Source: Cymbomonas tetramitiformis
Taxonomy: Eukaryota > Chlorophyta > Pyramimonadophyceae > Pyramimonadales > Pyramimonadaceae
Length of the DNA stretch: 64,000 nucleotides
Reading direction: 5' to 3'
NCBI GenBank assembly: GCA_001247695.2
Contig: LGRX02035075.1
Coordinates: 1-64,000 of the forward strand
The notes below the pieces were generated by a model that was not told the DNA's origin, made no database searches, and saw nothing but the letters and a program-made list of their open reading frames with translations. The stretch's first letter is position 1. Each line of letters begins with the position of its first letter. Below, piece by piece: positions 53,132 through 63,500 of the stretch. Made by a program: the position numbers and the translations under genes.

Positions 53132-55455
53132 TCAAATGTCAAAGTCCATATCTTGCAGAGCAGTGAACCTGTTTTGCAATTCTGCCCCTTCGGCCTGTGC
53201 AATCTCGCTGAGTTGTTCTGCTCTGCCTTTACCAGAGCCCTTCTTGCGGTCCCCGGGACTTGGTGATGTCTTGATTTGTGAGAGAGCTCTCTTTTTCCCT
53301 GAAAGGATTTGAACAGTTCTCGATCACGAAGTGGAATTGCAAGTCCGCAGGGCTCAATGGAAAGGTTAATGACGTTTTTGCAATGGAAGAGAGTGAGGGG
53401 AGAGAATGTAAAAAACTTTCGATCACGGGGTTCAGTTTCAACACCGCAGAGCTCAATGGAGAAGTTAATGATGTTTTTGCAATGGAGGAGAGTGGAGATG
53501 CTTTCACCTTTCTGGCAGGCCGTGCACCTGCAGTTTGGAGGATGCCCTCCGTGCCTCAGAGATGCCAAAGTAGCTGCGGTTTGAGCTGTTGTGTTCTGAC
53601 CGGAGCCCTCTTCAAATCCTGGTGGGAATGAAGCCTCGTCTGGCACTGCTTTTGCTGCTGCCGCTGCGGTTCGGGGGACTTTCACGTTAGGAGATTTCAA
53701 ACCGTAGATCCTGGCCGGGCAGTTCTTGGTGCTGTGACCGTTAGCAGATTTACCTTCACACTCACGGCAAATTAGGGCTGAGCACTTTGAGATGAAAGCT
53801 GTTCCCAGGCCTGACCAGTGGTATTCCAATGGAAGTGCGTACAGGGCGTGCTGTATGTTTCTTTTGTCAATCTTAGCAGGCTCCGGGTGACGGCCCAGTC
53901 CCGTTTTCAGAAGCACAAAGATTTGACGGATCAATCTCGAACGCCGCTTTGCTCCACGCACTCTGCTGTGAATTGTAAACGCCTGTTGGAATGTGACTTC
54001 TTTGATGAACTTTGAGAAGGGAGAGGCTCTGATGTGAGTGAGAATGTGAGCCAGTTTTGGTTGCTTGCCCGCCCTGAGAGACTTAAATCCTAACGTGATG
54101 CTGGTTAGTTTGCTGCTCTTTGGTGTAATGACAAAGTCTTGAGAGTCTACGACCACGATCGCGTATTCGACTAGTACTCTAGCTTCCTCGATTGAGGCAA
54201 CTTTCACGTGCAGGAAAGGGGTAGCGCTGTTTGGGTATTATTTCCCTTCCACACTGAAGATTGCAACTGTTTTTTGAGCTTGCAACAGCACCCCTTTCAG
54301 GAGTCTGCTAACTTCTGAGATCTCGCGCTCTGTGAAAGGTCCTGCGGTCAATGCGCCCAGTCTTTTGACTTTGACAGATGCTAGGAAGTCGTCGTTACTG
54401 AGACCACCGTCTTCGTCGTCAGTGTCGTAGTCGTCGTTCTCTTGCAGCTCCTTGTCGAGTTTCTCAAATTCTTCTGCTTCGTCGAGAGTAGAGAGGTCAA
54501 ATTCGTCACCCTCTTCGTAGTCTTGCATACCCGTTGGTTCCTGTGATGCGTCAAAGAAATGGAGCGCTATTCTAAGCTTGCACTCGTGAGAATGCAATTG
54601 TGTGAGCATATAATTTGAGCTTACCTCAGGTGGGGTGCGATCCTCTGCCGGTGGGAGCTGCGGCTCAGGTGGTGGTTCCACTTCAGGTTCAGGTGGCGCT
54701 TCAGTAGCAATGTCTTTTAGCTTCTGCCTCTCCAATGACTCCACTAGAAGCGAATGCTCACTCCTCGTGTCGTGCTCGCCTGAAGAGATGTCTCTAAAAA
54801 TGTTGGCAGCAGCTTCCAACACACGCGAGTACTGGTCGTAGTCCAGCAGCTGTTCTCCAACGTTCTTCAGGTTCTCGACGGTCAATTCAGAATTCGTGGC
54901 GGAAAGGATCTTCTTGGCCACGTCGCTCGCGCCAGCAACAAGCACTACTTGTTCTCCGTCCCTTGTCGCCACGTAGAAGAGGTCACTACAATTCTGTGCG
55001 AGATGCGCGTTAGTTACAGTTAGTGAATTCCACACTGGGTAAATTTCAGTTAGGGCTAACTTTCTGGAGTCATAATGGAAGATGAAAAGAAAGAATTTAA
55101 CAGGATTATTTACCTGCGCAGGTTTATGCATAACAATGCACTTCAAGGTTTGAGTGAGGAGGTTATAGGCTTGTACCTTGAAAATTGTGGCTGAGAGAAG
55201 TACTCGATTTCGCAATGCCAAGTCTCCAAAGTAAACAGGTACGTTCACTTCTTCGTGTTCGTCCAGGTCCTCTTTTACTGCCTTCATAAACTCAGTGTAG
55301 ATGTTGGAGCCAATTTCAATCCTCGTGAAACCAGAAGTTTCCCATACTTCGAATTGCGTTTTGATCTCAGCGCTGCGGTGTTTGATCTCTTCCAGGGTGG
55401 CAGCTTTATCCCAAGCTTGCCCTTGCGCGCTCTCCATATCTGTTTCTGCCTCCAT
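53132..55455 (-). CDS. LINE ORF1 (gag-like) with three apparent introns and one in-frame stop
   Basis: I start at the ATG at 55455; the frame upstream to 55680 begins just after a stop and looks like intron or leader. Apparent introns: A 54994-55113 (120 bp, GTAAAT...CGCACAG), B 54541-54624 (84 bp, GTAAGC...CATCACAG), C 53299-53507 (209 bp, GTGAAAG...CTTTCAG). Splicing A gives HKPAQNCSDLFY, B gives RTPPEEPTGMQDY, C gives CQKGKKRALSQ and a stop at 53132 after LQDMDFDI. All three are also free of stops if retained. A TAA at 54238-54240 interrupts an otherwise continuous frame (VEGK then YPNSATPF). Features: acidic region near 54450, a gag-like basic region, a zinc knuckle (CRECEGKSANGHSTKNC, near 53750), a second Cys cluster (NCRCTAC) and a likely coiled-coil tail. 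Likely the RNA-binding partner of ORF2. Confidence 0.6.
53298..53510 (-). repeat. Intron C made of two tandem repeats of about 105 bp
   Basis: Two units, each with CTCCATTGCAAAAAC, TCATTAAC and GATCGA words, fill most of intron C. In the retained frame they encode the paired segments LHCKNIINFSIELCG and FHCKNVINLSIEPCG. Confidence 0.7.
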
Positions 55456-56640
55456 ATCTGTTTCAATTTGAGAAATTGACAAACACACAAGCAAGATCGT
55501 TAGAATGTTTCGCGTATAGCGTCGTTTGTGGTGTTTGTTTATTTTCGTTTGTTGTACGATGTCGTTTGAAGTACTAGATGTTTGGTACCTCGCGAGCGCA
55601 GAGCAGAGCTCTTTGCTCACTTCACCAGGCTTATTTTTACGTACCTTTCCCGCAGAGATTAACTCGTTGGGCTCAGGCACGGGTTAGCGAAAGAAGATCA
55701 TAGCAAAATTTTGCGGGAAAGGCATATGTAAGACAGGGTTTGGGCATATTTAACAGAACAGGAAGGCGCAAATCACGCTGCAAAAAACAGCGCGCTTTTA
55801 CCTTCGCTTTTATCTTCCTCCAGCTTCGAAAAACCTTCAGAAAATATTATATCATAGTATTATTTTTTGGGTTCGGTATCATGTGGTTGGGTTTGAGCCC
55901 AAGCAAGGTTGGCATGAATCACGATTTTGAATTTACTATTGGTTTTCGAGCGCCTGTTTTGTATTCGTTCGTTCTGTTCGTTTCCCCTGTTGTGTGCGTT
56001 TTTTCCGAGGGCGATATCTGCACAGATTGTGCAGCGTGGTTTCGAGTCCCACCGCTCTCACTGACTTTGCGCTCTGTAATTTTGCAGGAGATTCCTGTTT
56101 CGCCGCAATGCTGAATGCCTGCTTGCCTTCCTGACTGCTTGTTTCGCGTGTGTGCTGTTACCCATTGCGTGTGCAACTGGTTATGTTATTTCATCTTATT
56201 TCTGACTTGTCTGCGTTTACTGCGTGCAGGTTTTTCTAATCTTTTATGATCATCGGCGAGACGCATGTTGCCGTGTGGAATTTGTGAAGAGTGTATTTTG
56301 AGCTATTTTGCTTATTGTTCTCGGATGTTTGTTTGCCTGACTGTTTTTATGATTTTTGCAATATTTTTTCACTTCGTTCTGACGTTTTAGCGTTCGCTGT
56401 GTGCAGGTATTTCAGTTTAACTTTCATCGCTGGCGAATTGCATGTTGCCGTGCCCATCATCCTGCCTAGCTTTTGGATATCAGAAGTCACTCCTTGATAG
56501 GATTTGTTTTGTTCATAGCTGTGACTTCATATTCGAAATAGTATGCACTGCGCTTTTATTGTAAATGTATATGCATAGTAATGTAATGAAAATAGAGTAG
56601 AAAATAGAATCATGCTGTGCTAACGTGAGCGCATTCTCCC
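55456..56640. other. Region upstream of LINE ORF1
   Basis: Includes a 3' splice-site-like run just before the chosen ATG (AATTTCTCAAATTGAAACAG on the minus strand). The rest is AT-rich without recognised genes and may contain the LINE 5' UTR and promoter. A tRNA-like T-arm at 56038-56060 was rejected. Confidence 0.4.
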
Positions 56641-56989
56641 GCCGATTGTTAGTTAGTTTGAATATGCCAGCGTGTCAAAATTGTTTCTTCCGTAAACTGT
56701 AATATTATGTTTACAGTCATAATCTTTTGTACAACTTTCCGTAAATATTCTGTCGGTAAATATCAGTCTTCTTTGTGTCGCTGCGTCAATAATGAGTCCC
56801 CTACTCCCTGTTTGTCGCACTGCGACAATAATGAGTACCCTACTCCCTTTTGTCGTCCCAGAATATAATTGCTGTGTCGCATGGTGCGACAAAAATAATA
56901 GATCATGCGACAAAAATGAAGTGCTACCTGACAGTCATACACACTACTATAGGAAGAGTCACAAAGTAAGCGGTGTGACCATTCCAACA
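56641..56989 (-). repeat. Probable 3' LTR of gag-only copy 3
   Basis: On the minus strand it starts TGTTGGAATGG at 56989, directly after AGGTGGTG, the same boundary word as in copies 1 and 2. The region has two tandem GGGAGTAGGG.ACTCATTATTG units and several GTCGCA...TGCGAC palindromes. The distal end and partner LTR were not identified. Confidence 0.45.
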
Positions 56990-57203
56990 CACCACCTAGT
57001 GTGGTGACTGGCCAGCCGAGGTGGAAACCTGTGAACAAACACCATCTACAGCGGTGGAAACTGAGTTCTAAGGGAAGGCCTGTCCTTTCTGGCAGGGCTG
57101 TTCCAAGTCAAGAGTTGCAAATCTGAAATCGGTCCGCGATCGGACCCCTCTGCACATACAGCTACGGTCAATTTCACTGTGCAGGAGCGGCATGATTAAC
57201 TTC
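56990..57203 (-). other. 3' non-coding part of gag-only copy 3
   Basis: CACCACCTAGTGTGGTG, AACAAACACC and CGGTGGAAACTGA parallel the same part of copies 1 and 2 (21291-21390, 38079-38170). Confidence 0.6.
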
Positions 57204-59598
57204 CTAGCCACTAGTTGGCGGTGGCACTGCTGTGCCAGCCCGCAGCACAGTCATGGTGCCGTGAATTGAAGATGTCGATGCCGTGATTGAATCATTCGTA
57301 GAGCCACAAAAGAAATCTGAAAGGTCTCGATCGTCGTGCGAGGGGTCCTCCCCCTCTTCCTCGTCTGTAGTAGGGCCCGGCGAATAATCCGGTGACGGTG
57401 GGGCATCCCAGTACAGCGGTGGAGGTGGCGGGTGCACCGGGATGTAAAGTCCGATCGGCGCATTGTGAAGCCCCTGCCGAGCACGGTGCCGGCCGTGCCG
57501 GCGCGGTGGAATAGCAGCCGGCGCCGCAGTGCCCAAGCCGGTCTCGCGGCATGCCAAAGCCGCAGAAGTTAATGTGGGCACGCCTGTGGCTGCCTCTGTA
57601 GCACCACCGACCTCCAGGCCGGTGTGGTCCGGTGCGCATGCCTCGCCAAGAGCGGCAGCCGAGAGTGGCGCCGCGGTGGCGCAAACACAGAAGAATGCAC
57701 ACACCATCACCGCAATTGCCGAAGAGCGGCCAAATCCCCAAGGCGGTGCACCGCACCCTTGACGAGATGCTGGAGGCTGCGGGACCGCATCCTCACCATC
57801 TCTAGGGTCATGCCCCGCAGCAGACTCGTCCACGTCGCTGTCGCAAGAGTCGGTCTCCGACTCGGCGTGCATGTACCGCATCGCGAAGTCCTTGCCCTCA
57901 GCCGTGATCGAGAGTCCCCCCATCTGCGCGATCCGGTCCGCAAAGCAGAGGTCGGGCTCGTGCGCGTGCATGGGGTCCACCGGCATCATGTCACCGGCGT
58001 CGGACGCCTCCGACTCGTCCGGGTAAACATGCGTGATTGCCGCCGGCGGTGGCGCCGGCGGTGCGTCCTCGCGGACATGCGTGCAAGCGGCAGCCGAGAT
58101 CCCGTCTGCCACACCACCCACTGTGAAGCCTCCCATGTGGGTGGCAGGCTGGCAGTAGGGCAGGAAGTCCTGCAACGCACCGTCCTCCCGCTCCGGCTCG
58201 AGCCCGAAGGCACATGCCGAAACGCCGTCGAGCATTTCCGGCTTGCCCCCCGCCAGAAGGCAGAGCGCATCGAACCTCTCGCCGTCGTGCTCGTCCATGG
58301 CCGTCTGAAACTGCTCCGCCAGTAAGTCGTTCTCGATGTCACCGAGGGAGAAGCTGTGGAAGCTTCCCCCAGCGCCGTGCTTGCCGCCGTTCGGGCAGTC
58401 GCGGTGCCAGTGGCGGGCCTCGTCCTTCTTGCACGTTGAATTTTGGCAGAACGGAATGAAGTCGCCGCTGCCTTTGTGAAAAGCAACGCGCTTCCTCCCC
58501 TGCGACTGCGACCAGTTCCCCCCCGTCGGGAGGTCACCTGCCGCAAAACGAACACCGGAGCCGCCTCCCCCGTTGCCGATCTTGTGCTTGTCCGCTCGCG
58601 GGGTAAATCCCCGCCCGTTGACCTTGTCCGTGAGGACCTTCAGCTGCCGCTTCACGTCGAGGATGATGGCCGTGAGGTCGGACAGCTGCGAGGTGTCACC
58701 GTCAGCGGTCACGGCCGCCGCAGACAGGGTGTACGTGGCAGTGTGCGTACCGGCTGTGACGTGTCGGGCGTAGCACTCGAGAACCCATTGCTGCATGGTG
58801 AGGAGGTCCACAGCCGCCCGCTGCTGGTGCGTGAAGAGCCTCGACACCACCGGCGCGTAGAATCCAGGATCCAGCGCCGCGAGGAACAGCTCCTTCATCT
58901 CGTCATCGTCGAGGGTGTTGCGCCTATTGGCGGACCGCAAGGCCGCGTTGAAATCCGTGATGAACTCGGACGGGTCGGTGTAGGCCTTGAAGCGGACGCC
59001 AAGGAGGTCCGCGTGTCCCCTGAAAGGGTGCACCGGAGTCCAGCAGTCGCCGTGCGAGCTCCAGAAGGGCTCGCTTGCCGTCCAGCGGGTGCAATGTCGC
59101 AGAGGCCTCGAGCCAGTCACCCGCCGGAGAGGCGGGACACACGATGAGCTCGAGCGTTGAAAAAAGAAGCTTGTTGGCCTCGGGTCGGACGGCCAACGTT
59201 GAGTCCTCCAAGTCGAAAAGAGGTGCAAATAAGGCGTCCTCCGCCTCGAATGCCTCCTGAAGAGCAGGCACCAACTTGGAGAGAAGCACCTGCGCATTGG
59301 ACTCCGTTCCCGTGAATCGGTCATGCTTTTCACGGAAACATTTCCGGATCACGTGCTTCGCCACGCTCTCGTCGAAGCGCTCACGGGTGAGCGAGCGAAC
59401 ACCCGCCAAGAAAACAGCCTGGGCGGAGTTCGCAGCCGGAACACCAGTAGGTGCCGGCGTAGCCGGCGTGACGGAATTACGGGCAGCAGCGGAGTCGAAA
59501 ATTGTAGCTGTCGCAAACGCGTGCACATGATGGGACGAATACTGCCGGACCCGAGCAATCTCAACACTCGCGGGTAAACATAAACTCGTCTTTAACAT
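57204..59598 (-). pseudogene. Diverged gag of the same family (copy 3), GC-rich, frameshifted
   Basis: Two overlapping frames (59598-58924 and 59333-57204) make one gag once a shift near 59040 is allowed. Shared with copies 1 and 2: an ATIFD start, LFAPLFDL, AGDWLEAS, DGKRALLEL, the zinc motif C-x4-C-x7-H-W-H-x2-C-P-N-G-G (near 58440) and a late hydrophobic segment (AIAVMVCAFFCVCATA, near 57700). It is much more GC-rich than copies 1 and 2, consistent with a separate lineage. The first 31 residues come from a 219-bp sequence repeated at 60251-60469. Confidence 0.75.
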
Positions 59599-59724
59599 TC
59601 ACTTGTGTCGGTAATTATCCAGGCAATCTTAACACAGCACAAGATCGTAGAGCTACAAATTTTTTGAAATTCTGATATTCTGAGATCGAATGCTAAGCTC
59701 TTATATGCAAGCCCAAATTTCCAA
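59506..59724 (-). repeat. 219-bp repeat, copy A (covers gag copy 3 start)
   Basis: Over 97 percent identical by eye to 60251-60469. Contains a TATATAAG-like box (GCATATAAGAGC on the minus strand) and the first codons of gag (MLKTSLCLP). Confidence 0.85.
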
Positions 59725-60250
59725 TATGTAAAAGAATAAAAACAGCAGTAAAATATATTCATCAAAAGATCGGTATGATAACCAAAAGTACGAATTATTG
59801 TACAAAACTGTGAGCAGAACTGTTTTAGCAGTCTAGCACTGGCACGCGAACAGCCACCTAGCACTTGCGAACGCAAAACAATAATGAGTCCACTAGTCCT
59901 GACCTACGGTCAGAGCTTACTTATATCTCGATTCTCTGTCACATCTCCCAAAACTGTAACAGACTTCCGCCCTGAAATCTTCATCTAGCCAATGGAAAGT
60001 CGTCATTCCATGCCAGCTTTAACAATGTTACCGTTTACCACATTCTGACTGACACGTCAGTGGCAAAGTAGTAACTGTCATATCATCTTATCACTTCATG
60101 GTCACCCGATAATGACCATATCTTCTCTGGCAGGTCTACACCTCTCGAGCAGTCATCTTACGCGAGATCTGTCATACTTGTCATATCTGTCACGTCTGTC
60201 ACCAGCTGGACAAACCCGGCGCGGTACCACGGGAAGCCGGCGTTTGTTAC
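59725..60250. other. Unassigned DNA between the 219-bp repeats
   Basis: No ORF of note. On the minus strand it begins TGTAACAAACG and ends TTTTACA, so it could be a solo LTR or part of one. GGACTCATTATTG occurs here (near 59880) and in the probable LTR of copy 3 (near 56790). Confidence 0.35.
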
Positions 60251-60469
60251 AGCTGTCGCAAACGCGTGCGCATGATGGGACGAATACTGCCGGACCCGAG
60301 CAATCTCAACACTCGCGGGTAAACATAAACTCGTCTTTAACATTCACTTGTGTCGGTAATTATCCAGGCAATCTGAACACAGCACAAGATCGTAGAGCTA
60401 CAAATTTTTTGAAATTCTGATATTCTGAGATCGAATGCTAAGCTCTTATATGCAAGCCCAAATTTCCAA
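60251..60469 (-). repeat. 219-bp repeat, copy B (after the PHD polyprotein)
   Basis: Begins about 40 bases after the stop of the PHD/methyltransferase frame. On the minus strand TGTTGGAAATTT at 60471 looks like an LTR start following ACAGATGGGGGA, so this may be the 5' part of that element's 3' LTR. Confidence 0.6.
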
Positions 60470-60508
60470 CATCCCCCATCTGTAGCTGCTGCCTGCAGTA
60501 GCACAGAC

Positions 60509-63500
60509 TCAAATATGGGCTTGTTCAGCATACTGGGTAGTATCACCATCTGCCATGAACTTGCCCAAACTGAAAGTGAACATACCAATGCCTTCACCTT
60601 CTCCGCCCTGCAACATTCTAGCTCTGACCAGCGGGTTCTTGAACACCAAGACCCACATACACCTGCGGCCAATAGGTCCATGTTCCAGATGCCCAATCAC
60701 ATGCAGGCGTCCAGACTGACTCAATCGTCTGAAGTACGCGGCTCTGCTCTCAGTCATATCTGTCAAATAGTAAGAGGGAACATGCACGCATGCCACCACA
60801 CGGCTGGCCATAACTGCCAATGGGAATGCGATATCCAGCGCTGCAAACCAGGGAGAGGTCACCACGGCATCACAGACGCCATACTTCTCCTTCCATATGC
60901 GATAATTACCTGGCTGAAGTGCATCACGCGCCTCAGACCAACCCAGCTGAGGGTTCCAGTCATTGTTCATAAATCTCAACTGTGGCCATTGCTCCACCAT
61001 CACATCACTGATGACCCCAGTACCTGCCCATGGGTCCCACACGCCATAGATGGACTTCCAGTCCACCTCTGTCGCCAAGCGCCTCACCTCGGAAGGCACT
61101 GCGATAACCAGCTCAAGCCCCCACTGCAGTGCGCTAGCTTCGCGCACCTGGGCCCTGGTCATATGTCTCAATTCTCCTCGTTTTTCAACCTCTTCTTCAG
61201 CCAAAGCAGGCACCAGAGGTGCATCCCTCAGTTGCCTTGCCATTGCTTTCTGTTCTCGATACTTCTTGCTCAGCACGGTGCGATGTCCCTCATTCCAATG
61301 CCCAGGCATGAAGATCTTCACAGCCTCTGAGAGCTTGTCCTGTCTGCCCCAATCCACCTGATCTGGCATGTGGAGGAACAAGTCCTTCTCTTCCAGCATC
61401 ATCTCCCTTGACGAGATAGCATGCCATGGCTGAAACTTATCTCCCTTCACCACACGACGGGGACCCACGTCTGCTGGCAACAGGCGCATGTCTGAGGACA
61501 GCTTCTCGTTCAATTGCTGCTCCTTCATCCCCAATCTGTCCTCCAGGACACAAGAGCTCTTGGTTTCCTGGGTCTGCACCTCAGCGCTAGCAGCTTGCAT
61601 CCTCGTGCCTGAGCACCTAGGACATAGCCACTCGCCTTCTGGTACTTCATCCAGTGCTGGGGTAAGACACCACAAATGGTACCCCTTGTTGCACGTGTCG
61701 CACAACAACATCTCTGCCTCTCCATCAGACTTCCTGCACACTTCACATGCAAGATGTCTACTGGGCACGGCTGCACTACAGTCATACTGGTCCTTCACCT
61801 GCAGGTGACACGGCGCAATGCTCTGAACAGTGCTCTTCTCTCTTAACTTGGTGGCGTCCTCAAGAACCACAACACCATCTCGCTGTATCTTGACCAGCTT
61901 CAGGATGGCGGACTTGGTGGCGACTTCCATGCCGCTGCGAGGCTTCTGTCTGATGTAGACGAAGTCCCCCACCTTAAACTGGTGTGGCTTAGGCTCGTAG
62001 CCCCCACCCCTTCTCCCTTCATAATGTAAAGTATCACGATGCTGCGCAACCTCCAAGCTGCAGCCAGCATGCACCATCAACCGCCTCACTACCTGTGCTC
62101 TCAGGAGGAGGTCCTTGACTCGGGTGTCCTTGTCATCACTGACCTCTGGACTGAAATCCATGCTGGGCGCCTGCTTCAGATCTGGCGGCACCACTGCCTC
62201 TTAGGCATACAGCAAGGTAAACGGCGCCACTCATGTGGACTCTTGGCGTGCTGCATTGTAGCTCAGCACGAGTGGCCAGAGTTGCTCATCCCACTCGTAA
62301 TCGAGGACCTTCTCCAAGGCGATCTTCTTGAAGCAAAACTTCATTGTGCGCACCACTCGCTCGGTGAGGCCGTTGCCTTCTGGCGAGTCTGGCGAGGTGA
62401 CCCTTCTGTCTATCAGACAGTCTCTGCATAGCTGCTCGAACTCACCCTCGAACTCTTTGCCTCCATCCACCAAGCACTCTGCTGGCGCACCGAACACGGC
62501 TAGCACATGACTGCGAAATGCTGCCGCAATGGTGCTCGCCTCCTTGTTGGGGATAGGCACACAGACTATGAATCTGGTGTAGTGCTCGGTCATGATGAGC
62601 ACCCTGCTGTTACCAGCCTTTGTTACCCTCCTCGAAGTCCATGCCAAGTCCAGTGACCAACGATACATGAATGACACGATCTCAAGGGGGGACAACCACG
62701 CCTCCTCCCTCGCGTAATGGGTCTTCACACGATGGCAGGTCTCGCACTGAGTGACCACTGCCTCTACGTCCTTCTTCAGGTCGGCCCACCAATGACGCTG
62801 CCACAAAAGATGCTGTGTGCGCCTTATTCCCCAATGGCCAGTCCTGGAGTGGTACTCCTTGACCAATGTAAGACGGTCAACAAGCTTAGGTATCCTCACC
62901 TCCTTGCCCGACAATGTGATCATGTAGATCTCGTCTGTGGCCTCATCCCATCGGTGCCGTGCTGCGCGCCTCTTCACTCGACGGGCTTCATCCTCTGGCA
63001 ATTTCACGCTGCCATTGGACTTCAGCCATCTGAGGCACCACGCATCGTCATGCACATCTCGATGCTTGTCGCGGTCATCCTGCTGCTCAGCAACACTGGC
63101 CATCAAGTCCACAAATCTTGTGGTACATGCCAGCCTGGGAACTCTCATCTCTTTATCTTTACCAGGCGGACTCCAAGCAGGCACCTCAGCGCGTGCTGGT
63201 GGAGTTGCGCCCTCCTTCACGAAGTGGCTCTTGTGCCTCTGACGATACTGTTCAATGGCGTAGAGCTGCCACTCCTTCTTCTTCTTCTTCTTGGTTCCAG
63301 CCTTCTGTCGCTGAGCCCCAATTCCTTCTGCACCTTTCTGCCCTTGCGAGCACATTATCTGCAGCTTCTCTTCCCAGTCGCGGTGGCTCATAGTCTTCGC
63401 CACTTGCTGAGTGTATGCGTTCGAATTTCCAACCCATTCCGCCAGCAAAGCTTGTCTCTGCTGAAGGTCCGACCTCGCGTGGTCTGCCCAGTTGTTGTCT

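Larger units (their letters stand above)
41708..55455 (-). mobile_element. Giant LINE-like retrotransposon (ORF1, spacer, ORF2)
   Basis: Minus-strand unit of up to 13.7 kb: ORF1 with introns (55455-53132), an open heptad-repeat spacer (53131-51508) and ORF2 (51517-42131). The polymerase layout (APE then RT then RNase H then zinc knuckle) is that of RNase H-bearing APE-type LINEs; an N-terminal Ulp1 protease and a C-terminal methyltransferase domain are extra. The 5' end is not delimited, and no target duplication was found. Confidence 0.65.

Noticed and set aside
56030..56065. tRNA-like T arm and anticodon-like stem
   Set aside because: The T-stem has a mismatch, the loop lacks T33 and there is no acceptor or D arm.
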